NCBI GenBank assembly: GCA_038251135.1
Contig: JBBSBR010000011.1
Location: 1-30,078 of the forward strand
Reading direction: 5' to 3'
Source of the DNA: JBBSBR01 sp038251135
Lineage (GTDB): Bacteria; Patescibacteriota; Saccharimonadia; UBA4664
DNA: 30,078 bases
The notes below the pieces were generated by a model. The model was not told the DNA's origin. It made no database searches and worked only from the letters and a program-made list of their open reading frames with translations. A program made the translations under genes and the position numbers. Shown piece by piece: positions 15,537 to 22,382 of this stretch. How positions within the stretch are numbered: the stretch's first letter is position 1; the number at the start of each line of letters is the position of its first letter.

Positions 15537-15566
15537 TTGAACAGTAGCCCCGGTATTTGCTATAAT
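15537..15566 (+). promoter_or_regulatory. nusA promoter, near-consensus with extended -10
   Basis: TTGAAC (15537-15542), 18 nt, TATAAT (15561-15566), with TGC directly upstream of the -10. Start predicted near 15573, leaving a leader of about 57 nt. Confidence 0.75.
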
Positions 15567-15572
15567 GCAGCT

Positions 15573-15599
15573 ATATTCGGCCGTCGGCCGATATTTTTT
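15573..15599 (+). terminator. Terminator/attenuator-like hairpin at the 5' end of the nusA transcript
   Basis: ATATTCGGCC (15573-15582) pairs with GGCCGATAT (15586-15594) around a GTC loop with one bulged T. The T-run reaches 15599. It starts at the predicted transcription start of nusA, downstream of the promoter, so every nusA transcript must pass it. Confidence 0.6.
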
Positions 15600-15629
15600 C
15601 GACAATTGAATATGAAAGGAAAATTGAAT

Positions 15630-16901
15630 ATGAGTGAAATGCCAAACTTCTTGCCTGCGATCAATATGCTGGCCGAAGAGAAAAATCTACCGCGCGAGAT
15701 CGTGATTGAGACGGTCGAAGCCGCCTTGGCCGCCGCGTACAAGAAAGATTATTCGGACAAGGATCAGGAGGCACGCGCCGAGTTGAATCTTGAGACGGGC
15801 GATGTGCGCCTTTTTGTGACCAAGGCCGTTGTTGCCGATGAGGATGTTGAGAATGAACATCTGGAAATAGGCCTGTCTGAAGCCAAAAAGCTCGACAAAA
15901 AAGCCGAAGTTCGCGAAGTCGTCCTGAATGAGGAAGGCGAAGTCGAAGTCGGACCTTACACCGTCGAAATGGAAGTTTTCCCTGAGGACTTTGGCCGCGT
16001 GGCAGCTCAGACCGCGAAGCAGGTAATTATTCAGCGCTTGCGTGAGGCGGAGCGCGAGATTATCTTTGCAGAGTACAAAGACAAAGAAGGCATCGTCCTA
16101 AACGGTAGCGTTCAGCGCGTTGAGGGGAATCTGGCCTATGTCGATCTCGGTAAGGCAACCGGCGTACTGTTTGCTAGCGAGCAGATCCCCAATGAGCGCT
16201 ACTATACCGGCCAGCGCACTAAGGTCTATGTGGTTCGCGTCGAACAGACCGCCCGTGGTCCGCAGATCGTACTGAGCCGTGCCCATCCCGAGATGGTGCG
16301 TCACCTGTTTGAACTGGAAGTACCGGAAATTGAAGCTGGATCGGTGGAGATCGTCAATATCGCGCGCGAAGCCGGCGTACGCTCGAAGGTGGCCGTGGTA
16401 TCTCACGCCGCCGGCGTCGACCCAGTCGGTACTTTCGTCGGCGGACGCGGCAGTCGCGTGCAGGCGGTGATGGGCGAGTTGGGCGAGGAGAAGATCGACA
16501 TCATTCCGTTCGCCGAAGACCCCAAGACCTACATTGCCAACGCCCTCTCGCCGACGAAAGTCGTCGAGGTCATCCTATACGAGGAAGATCGCAAAGCCGT
16601 TGTCCGCGTACCCGAGGACCAGTTGTCGCTGGCCATCGGCAAGCAAGGCCAAAACGTTCGTTTGGCCGCCAAGCTGACTGGCTGGAACATCGACATTCTC
16701 TCGGCCGACGAGAGCCGTATCGAGGCTACCGAAGTCGCTGCCGGTCCGGAAGTCCCCGGCGTCAAGCGGGACTTGGAAGATGAACTGATCGACGCGGTTA
16801 ATCAGAATGCTGAAATCGATCCGGCTATGGACGAAGAAGCTACCGGCACCCAAGCCGATCCGCTCGCCGGTCAGGCGACCGACTCAACCCCCGCAGAGTA
16901 A
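15630..16901 (+). CDS. nusA: Transcription termination/antitermination factor NusA
   Basis: The ATG at 15630 has AGGA 9 nt upstream and gives 423 residues; the frame is open further upstream, but the N-terminus MSEMPNFLPAINMLAEEKNL fits NusA here. An N-terminal RNA polymerase-binding domain (1-150) is followed by S1 (about 152-220, with VEGNLAYVDLGKATGVL), KH1 (about 230-290, GGRGSR at 271-276) and KH2 (about 300-360, GKQGQN at 337-342). An acidic low-complexity tail (380-423) replaces the C-terminal repeats of proteobacterial NusA. NusA promotes pausing and hairpin-dependent termination. The leader hairpin suggests it may regulate its own synthesis. A terminator closes the gene. Confidence 0.96.
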   Translation: MSEMPNFLPAINMLAEEKNLPREIVIETVEAALAAAYKKDYSDKDQEARAELNLETGDVRLFVTKAVVADEDVENEHLEIGLSEAKKLDKKAEVREVVLNEEGEVEVGPYTVEMEVFPEDFGRVAAQTAKQVIIQRLREAEREIIFAEYKDKEGIVLNGSVQRVEGNLAYVDLGKATGVLFASEQIPNERYYTGQRTKVYVVRVEQTARGPQIVLSRAHPEMVRHLFELEVPEIEAGSVEIVNIAREAGVRSKVAVVSHAAGVDPVGTFVGGRGSRVQAVMGELGEEKIDIIPFAEDPKTYIANALSPTKVVEVILYEEDRKAVVRVPEDQLSLAIGKQGQNVRLAAKLTGWNIDILSADESRIEATEVAAGPEVPGVKRDLEDELIDAVNQNAEIDPAMDEEATGTQADPLAGQATDSTPAE

Positions 16902-16935
16902 ATATTCCCCGGATGAATTACATACAAGCGCCAAA

Positions 16936-16960
16936 AAGCCCCGCCGAAAACGCGGGGTTT
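16936..16960 (+). terminator. Rho-independent terminator after nusA
   Basis: A GC-rich stem, CCCCGC (16939-16944) with GCGGGG (16952-16957), is extended by AAG/TTT pairs and ends in TTT. It lies about 35 nt after the stop codon. Confidence 0.75.
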
Positions 16961-16961
16961 C

Positions 16962-17090
16962 TGGCATCGGGGAGCAGTCGGCAAGTTCCGACAGGATTGC
17001 CAGATATTTGGCTCCTGGCAGGCACTTTTAGACCTTTCGATTATTGGCCGCCGGACCGGAATTATACCTATATCGGCACCCGCAACGCAT
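16962..17090. other. Unassigned intergenic stretch between the nusA terminator and the clpC promoter
   Basis: The whole nusA-clpC gap is 312 bp; this middle part has no credible gene. It holds three copies of a CTGGCA/TGCCAG motif: 16961-16966, 16998-17003 (inverted) and 17015-17020. The central copy could pair with either neighbour, and the second hairpin is followed by TTTT at 17025-17028. A short plus-strand frame here looks spurious. Confidence 0.4.
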
Positions 17091-17092
17091 AC

Positions 17093-17119
17093 TTAGCACT
17101 CACTTGCACAGAGTGCCAA
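17093..17119. promoter_or_regulatory. CIRCE operator (HrcA-binding site)
   Basis: TTAGCACTC - 9 nt - GAGTGCCAA matches the CIRCE consensus TTAGCACTC-N9-GAGTGCTAA at 17 of 18 positions. It lies immediately upstream of the clpC -10 and covers the -35 region, so HrcA binding would block transcription until heat or misfolded protein inactivates HrcA. Confidence 0.92.
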
Positions 17120-17131
17120 CTATGCTATACT
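17104..17131 (+). promoter_or_regulatory. clpC promoter with extended -10
   Basis: TATACT (17126-17131) is preceded by TGC. A weak -35, TTGCAC (17104-17109), lies in the CIRCE spacer. Start predicted near 17138, with a leader of about 76 nt that contains AAGGA 6 nt before the ATG. Confidence 0.65.
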
Positions 17132-17213
17132 TTGATGTACAACTCGTCGTCAGTCGATTCTCAGTTTGTCGGATTATAATCGACATCCAGGCGAGAATAA
17201 TTAAGGAATAAAT

Positions 17214-19751
17214 ATGGCTGATTTTACCTCGCAATTCGATCGTTTCACCGATAATGCCAAGCAGAGTTTGGAGAATGCCGAACAGCTGGCTACCCAGATG
17301 GGATCCAGCTACGTTGGAACCGAGCATATTCTGCTCGGTGTGTTGCAGCAAGATTCGTCTATCGGCGCAAAAATTCTCAAGAATGCCGGCGTGAGCTTCG
17401 AGAAGGCTCAGCTCGTATTGAGTTTTTCTCAGCAAATGGCCGGCGGCGGCTACAAAGGGGCTTCCGAAACTGCCAAACGAACTCTGACCTACTCGCTCCG
17501 CGTGGCCAAAGAGTTCGGCCAACCTTACTGCGGGACTGAGCATATACTGTTCGCTATATTGAGCGAGAAGAGCGCCCGCGCTATTTCGTTACTCAAAAAT
17601 GACCTTCAAGTTGACCCCGCCGTCATTAGAAGTGAGCTTGAGAGTTATTTGGGCAATCAGCAGTACTATTATGCCGACGACGACCGTTCAGCGCCCCGTT
17701 CCACCAAGACCGGATCCAAGAGCAAAACTCCTGCACTCGACCACTTTGGTATCGATCTGACTGCCAAGGCCAAGGATAACCTGCTCGACCCGGTCGTCGG
17801 GCGGGAGGTTCAGATCGGGCGCGTGGTAACTATCCTGAACCGTCGGACCAAGAACAATCCCGTGCTCATCGGTGAGCCCGGGGTCGGCAAGACGGCCGTC
17901 GCCGAGGGTCTCGCGCAACGCATAATTACTGATCAAGTACCCGAAATGCTTCAGGGTAAGCGACTCGTGATGTTGGATCTGGCTTCCGTGATTGCCGGCA
18001 CCAAGTATCGCGGCGAATTCGAAGAGCGCTTGAAGAAACTGATCGACGAAGCCAAGGCGACGCCAGAGGTAATTCTCTTTATCGATGAACTTCATACGGT
18101 CGTCGGTGCAGGTGCCGCCGAAGGCGCCATCGACGCCGCCAACATCCTCAAGCCCGCTCTGTCCCGCGGTGAAATCCAAGTAATCGGGGCGACCACCCTC
18201 GACGAGTACCGCAAGCACATCGAAAAAGATGCCGCTCTGGAGCGCCGCTTCCAGCCCGTCCAGGTACCCGAGACGACTATCGAGGAGACCATTGAGGTCC
18301 TCAAAGGCCTGCGCACACGTTACGAGGAGCATCACCGCGTTGAAATTACCGACGAGGCCATCGAAGCCGCCGCCAAGCTTTCTAAACGCTACGTCGCCGA
18401 CCGGTTTCTGCCCGATAAGGCCATCGATCTCGTCGACGAGGCGGCTTCGCTCGCCCGCATCAAGCGCGGCGGTTCGAGCAAAGGCTTGAGAAGCCTGCAG
18501 AAGCAATTGGCTGAAATCCGTGACGACATCGAAAATGCCGTCTTCGATCAGGATTTCGAATTGGCTGCCCGTCTCAAAACTCGGGAGAGCGTGATTCAGA
18601 ACCGCTTGTCGCAAATGAAGATCAAGGAGGGTGCTGCCGATGCCGCCATTCGCATCCTGCCCGAAGACATCGCCCAGGTAGTCTCGGTGATGACAGGAAT
18701 CCCCATGACCCGCCTGATCAAGACCGAAGTCGACAGCCTGCTGAAGCTGGCCGACTCGCTCAAGACCAGAGTGATCGGACAGTCAGAAGCCGTCGAGTCG
18801 ATAGCCAAGTCGATCCGCCGGAGCCGTACGGGCATTGCCGACAGCCGCCGCCCGATCGGATCTTTCATCTTCCTCGGTCCAACCGGCGTCGGAAAGACCG
18901 AACTGGCCAAAGTCTTGGCCGAAGAGCTCTTCCACGACCGTGATGCAATCGTCAAGATCGATATGAGTGAGTTTATGGAGAAGCACAACGTGGCGCGGCT
19001 CGTCGGTGCGCCTGCCGGCTACATCGGCTACGAGGAGGGCGGCCAGCTTACCGAGCAGATCCGTCGCAAGCCCTATTCGCTCGTGCTGTTTGACGAGATT
19101 GAAAAGGCTCACCCCGACGTCTTCAATATGCTGCTGCAGATACTCGAGGACGGCTACGTGACCGACGCCAAGGGCCGCAAGGTTGATTTCCGCAACACGG
19201 TGATCATTATGACCTCCAATGTCGGCGCTTCAGATATGAACCGTGAAGCCGAGATCGGCTTTACCACCGAGACCGATGCCGAGGAGAAGCGCCTCGAGGC
19301 GACCCACCTGAAGGTCAAAGAGCGCGTCCTAAGTCAGCTCAAAAAGTCATTCCGGCCGGAGTTTTTGAACCGCATCGACAATATCGTGGTCTTCAAATCG
19401 CTGTCCAGGAACGACATCAAAGATATTTTGAACCTCCAGCTGACCGACCTTCAGATTCGGCTGAGTGAACAGAAGCTTAAACTGCGCCTCACGGCGACAG
19501 CGAAGTCGCTCCTGATGGAGAAGGGCTACGATCTGGAGCAGGGCGCTCGGCCGATGCGGCGTGTGATTCAGGATCTGCTGGAAGATCCATTGTCGATCGG
19601 CATACTGGACGGCAAGTTCCAGCCCGGCGACGCGATAACGGTGAGCCGAAGAGGCGATGAACTTCACCTGGTGACCGGCAAGCGTCTGCCGACTCTTATC
19701 GAGGGCGTCGAAGAGGCCAATCAGACCAAGACCGAAGAATCAAAAAGCTAA
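17214..19751 (+). CDS. clpC: ATP-dependent Clp protease ATP-binding subunit ClpC
   Basis: The 845-residue protein has two N-terminal Clp repeats (1-145), a first AAA+ module with Walker A GEPGVGKT (220-227) and Walker B VILFIDELH, and a UVR-type middle segment (SLQKQLAEIRDDIENAVFDQDFELAARLK). The second AAA+ module has Walker A GPTGVGKT (555-562). The short middle region with a UVR motif marks ClpC rather than ClpB. The loop tripeptide I681-G-F683 is in the position of the ClpP-docking loop, so it should pair with ClpP to unfold and degrade proteins. Expression is likely under HrcA through the CIRCE site, not CtsR as in Bacillus. Gene and domains are intact. Confidence 0.95.
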   Translation: MADFTSQFDRFTDNAKQSLENAEQLATQMGSSYVGTEHILLGVLQQDSSIGAKILKNAGVSFEKAQLVLSFSQQMAGGGYKGASETAKRTLTYSLRVAKEFGQPYCGTEHILFAILSEKSARAISLLKNDLQVDPAVIRSELESYLGNQQYYYADDDRSAPRSTKTGSKSKTPALDHFGIDLTAKAKDNLLDPVVGREVQIGRVVTILNRRTKNNPVLIGEPGVGKTAVAEGLAQRIITDQVPEMLQGKRLVMLDLASVIAGTKYRGEFEERLKKLIDEAKATPEVILFIDELHTVVGAGAAEGAIDAANILKPALSRGEIQVIGATTLDEYRKHIEKDAALERRFQPVQVPETTIEETIEVLKGLRTRYEEHHRVEITDEAIEAAAKLSKRYVADRFLPDKAIDLVDEAASLARIKRGGSSKGLRSLQKQLAEIRDDIENAVFDQDFELAARLKTRESVIQNRLSQMKIKEGAADAAIRILPEDIAQVVSVMTGIPMTRLIKTEVDSLLKLADSLKTRVIGQSEAVESIAKSIRRSRTGIADSRRPIGSFIFLGPTGVGKTELAKVLAEELFHDRDAIVKIDMSEFMEKHNVARLVGAPAGYIGYEEGGQLTEQIRRKPYSLVLFDEIEKAHPDVFNMLLQILEDGYVTDAKGRKVDFRNTVIIMTSNVGASDMNREAEIGFTTETDAEEKRLEATHLKVKERVLSQLKKSFRPEFLNRIDNIVVFKSLSRNDIKDILNLQLTDLQIRLSEQKLKLRLTATAKSLLMEKGYDLEQGARPMRRVIQDLLEDPLSIGILDGKFQPGDAITVSRRGDELHLVTGKRLPTLIEGVEEANQTKTEESKS

Positions 19752-19779
19752 GCTACCCATACGCTTTTTGTTCGGTATC

Positions 19780-19788
19780 TGCTAGAAT
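19780..19788 (+). promoter_or_regulatory. radA extended -10 promoter, leaderless type
   Basis: TGC-TAGAAT ends 7 nt before the radA ATG, placing the start of transcription at or one base before the A of ATG. No -35 at proper spacing is visible, as is common for extended -10 promoters. Confidence 0.55.
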
Positions 19789-19795
19789 AGGCAAT

Positions 19796-21136
19796 ATGGC
19801 CAAAGCTACGACTCAATTTGTATGTCAGATGTGCGCCGCCCGATATACGCGCTGGATGGGCAAGTGCGAACAGTGCGGCGCTTGGAATTCGCTTGCCGAA
19901 GAAGCCGTTGCGTCCGTGCGCGGTTCGGGCAGAGCCAAGACCGCACCGGGCCTCAAGCCGACGGCGTTGACGGAGGTGCGGACCGCCGCTCTGCCGCGTA
20001 TTGCCTCAGGGATCGGCGAGTTTGATCAAGTCCTGGGCGGCGGGATCGTGCAGGGGAGCGTAATGCTGCTTTCCGGCGATCCCGGTATCGGCAAAAGTAC
20101 GCTGGTACTCCAGATAGCGGCCAATCTGGCTCAAAAAGAACCGGTGCTTTATGTCAGCGGAGAAGAGAGTGCGACTCAGATCAAGATGCGTGCCGAACGG
20201 TTAAAACTTGAAGCCGCCGGACTTGATCTGCTGACCGAAACCAATGTCGATGCGATTGCCGCGACCATCGACAACGGCGGCTACAAGCTCGTGATCATCG
20301 ATTCCATTCAGACGATGGCCGTCGAAGCGCTTACGGGCGCGCCCGGTACGGTCGGGCAGATTACGGCCAGCGCACAGGTCTTCCAGGAACTGGCCAAGCG
20401 CCGCGACATTGCGCTGCTCATCATCGGCCACGTCACCAAGGAAGGCAATATCGCCGGCCCGAAGATACTCGAGCACTTGGTCGACGTCGTCCTGTATCTG
20501 GAGGGTGAGCGCTACGGAAGCTTTAAGGCGTTGCGCGGGATCAAGAACCGCTTTGGCTCAACGAGCGAAGTAGGTATTTTCGAAATGGGTGAGGCCGGAC
20601 TTATGCCGGTCTCCAACCCTTCGGCCGCACTTCTAGCCGAACGGCTGACCGGTGCCGGTTCAGTTGTGTTGGCGACGCTGGAGGGAACGCGACCGTTGCT
20701 GGTCGAAGTCCAGGCGCTCGTAACGTCAACCTCGTTTGGTTACCCCAAACGGACCTCGGTGGGATTCGATCTGAACCGCCTCAACCTGCTGGTCGCCGTG
20801 CTTACCAAGCACGCGGGCATAAATTTGAGCTCGTCCGATATCTATGTTAACGTGGTAGGTGGCCTAAGGGTCTCCGAACCCGCAGCCGATTTAGCAATTA
20901 TTTTATCGATCGCTTCCGCGTTCTCCGATACGCCCGTCCCGGCCGGACTCGTCGCCTTTGGCGAAGTGGGTCTGAGCGGCGAAGTCCGTTCGGTGAGTCA
21001 GGTGTCAAAACGTCTTTCCGAAGCCAAAAAACTTGGTCTAGACGTTGCCATTGGCCCCGCCCACGGAGCCGTAGACGGTCTTAGGGCTGTCGCCAATGTG
21101 CGGGACGCCATTGCCCAGCTACGCGGTCGATCCTAA
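19796..21136 (+). CDS. radA: DNA repair protein RadA
   Basis: The 446-residue protein has the N-terminal C4 zinc finger (C10, C13, C24, C27), a RecA-like ATPase with Walker A GDPGIGKS (94-101), and the RadA-specific KNRFG motif (250-254). The C-terminal Lon-like domain (about 290-446) ends in GPAHGAVDGLRAV...IAQL. RadA drives branch migration of recombination intermediates together with RecA. It is followed 20 nt later by the PIN-TRAM protein, the same neighbour as in many Gram-positive bacteria, although the disA gene often found between them is absent. It seems to be translated from a leaderless mRNA. Confidence 0.96.
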   Translation: MAKATTQFVCQMCAARYTRWMGKCEQCGAWNSLAEEAVASVRGSGRAKTAPGLKPTALTEVRTAALPRIASGIGEFDQVLGGGIVQGSVMLLSGDPGIGKSTLVLQIAANLAQKEPVLYVSGEESATQIKMRAERLKLEAAGLDLLTETNVDAIAATIDNGGYKLVIIDSIQTMAVEALTGAPGTVGQITASAQVFQELAKRRDIALLIIGHVTKEGNIAGPKILEHLVDVVLYLEGERYGSFKALRGIKNRFGSTSEVGIFEMGEAGLMPVSNPSAALLAERLTGAGSVVLATLEGTRPLLVEVQALVTSTSFGYPKRTSVGFDLNRLNLLVAVLTKHAGINLSSSDIYVNVVGGLRVSEPAADLAIILSIASAFSDTPVPAGLVAFGEVGLSGEVRSVSQVSKRLSEAKKLGLDVAIGPAHGAVDGLRAVANVRDAIAQLRGRS

Positions 21137-21156
21137 CGCAAAGGATGTAACTAGCC

Positions 21157-22320
21157 ATGCCCGGTATCTTAGCCGCCTCATTTATATTAGTGGGAATCTT
21201 AAGTATTCTCTTGCTCGTGCTTCGCCTGCGCCACGTTTCGTTGCAGAGCCTAATAATTGGAATTATTGGTACGATCACCGGGTTATTGCTCGGCGCGCTC
21301 GTGAGCGTCCCGTTGAGTAAGCTCCCTGAGCCTTATGGCAGCACTCTCCCGATTGTCGTGTCGGTAACGTTAACGATTATTCTATTCGCCGTAGTAATGC
21401 TGCGCCGTGAATCAATTCTGGCGCTCTTGCCGTGGTTAAGATTGGACGAGGATTCGCTTCCCGACTCGACGTCCGGCAAGTCTTCGCCAATCAAGGCGAT
21501 AGTTGATACGTCGGCAATCATCGACGGACGTATTGCGGATATAGTTGAGGCTGGATTTGGACCCCGATACCTGGTGGTACCGCGGTTCGTATTGGCTGAG
21601 CTGCAAAACATCGCCGATTCCGAAGACGCGATGCGCCGCGGCCGCGGCCGCCGCGGACTCGAAGTTTTGAACCGCCTGCGCGAGATTAACCATGTCGAAG
21701 TCGAGGTGACCGATGAGGACGTGCTGGAGATTCGCGAAGTTGACGCCAAGCTGGTAGCGCTTGCCCAGCGTTTTAATTGCGACGTACTTACGACCGACTA
21801 TAATTTGAATCGCGTAGCAGTTATCCAGGGCGTACGCGTGTTGAATGTGAACGAGTTGTCGAATGCCATTCGTCCGGTGGTCATACCGGGTGAGCAGCTT
21901 CTGGTCCACGTGGTTCAACCCGGTAAGGAGCGCAATCAAGGCGTTGGCTACTTGGCCGACGGGACGATGATTGTCGTTGATAACGGCGACAAGTTAATCG
22001 GTCAGGACGTTATCACCGAGGTCACGCGCGTGTTTCAAACGGTGGCCGGCAAGATGATTTTTGCGGTTCCTCAGGGCACCCAGCCGTTGCCAGATGCAGA
22101 TGAAGACGTGTTGTCCGAACCCGCTCAGCCGGTTGAAGGCCCAACCGAGACGCCAATCGGCGCCAAGACTCGTCCGAGCCGTGGCTCCCGCGGCGGGCGC
22201 GGCCGAACGCCGCGCCCCGACGGCGAGCAGCAGCAACCTGCTCCGCGCCCGCAAACGAGCCGATCGATCGAGGATCGCTTAGTGCAGGATAACAAGCCTC
22301 AATCCCCTGATAAGCGTTAA
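21157..22320 (+). CDS. Membrane PIN-TRAM domain protein (YacL-like putative RNase)
   Basis: The 387-residue protein has three transmembrane helices (about 3-24, 29-51, 64-84). A PIN domain carries acidic residues D117 (IVDTSAIIDG), E148, D196 and D214 (LTTDYN). A TRAM domain follows (about 240-305, GEQLLVHVVQPGKERNQGVGYLADGTMIVVDNG). The tail from about 306 is disordered and Arg/Gly/Pro/Gln-rich (SRGSRGGRGRTPRPDG), resembling an RNA-binding RG region. PIN domains are metal-dependent RNases and TRAM binds RNA, so a membrane-tethered RNase is likely. AAAGGA lies 11 nt before the ATG. It shares the radA transcription unit and ends at a strong bidirectional terminator. Confidence 0.88.
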   Translation: MPGILAASFILVGILSILLLVLRLRHVSLQSLIIGIIGTITGLLLGALVSVPLSKLPEPYGSTLPIVVSVTLTIILFAVVMLRRESILALLPWLRLDEDSLPDSTSGKSSPIKAIVDTSAIIDGRIADIVEAGFGPRYLVVPRFVLAELQNIADSEDAMRRGRGRRGLEVLNRLREINHVEVEVTDEDVLEIREVDAKLVALAQRFNCDVLTTDYNLNRVAVIQGVRVLNVNELSNAIRPVVIPGEQLLVHVVQPGKERNQGVGYLADGTMIVVDNGDKLIGQDVITEVTRVFQTVAGKMIFAVPQGTQPLPDADEDVLSEPAQPVEGPTETPIGAKTRPSRGSRGGRGRTPRPDGEQQQPAPRPQTSRSIEDRLVQDNKPQSPDKR

Positions 22321-22329
22321 TACTTAACT

Positions 22330-22366
22330 ATACAAAATCCCCGGCTGCCTGCCGGGGGTTTTGTAT
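22330..22366. terminator. Strong bidirectional terminator between two convergent genes
   Basis: Sixteen-base arms (22330-22345 and 22351-22366) pair with a single G-U wobble around a 5-nt loop. The GC-rich core is flanked by AAAA/TTTT, so it can work in both directions, for the PIN-TRAM gene (plus) and the penicillin-binding protein (minus). Confidence 0.92.
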
Positions 22367-22382
22367 TTGAGAACTCCTTAAA

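Noticed and set aside
16913..17179. Plus-strand open frame of 88 codons between nusA and clpC
   Set aside because: It spans the nusA terminator, the CIRCE site and the clpC promoter, has no ribosome-binding site, and shows no protein-like pattern.
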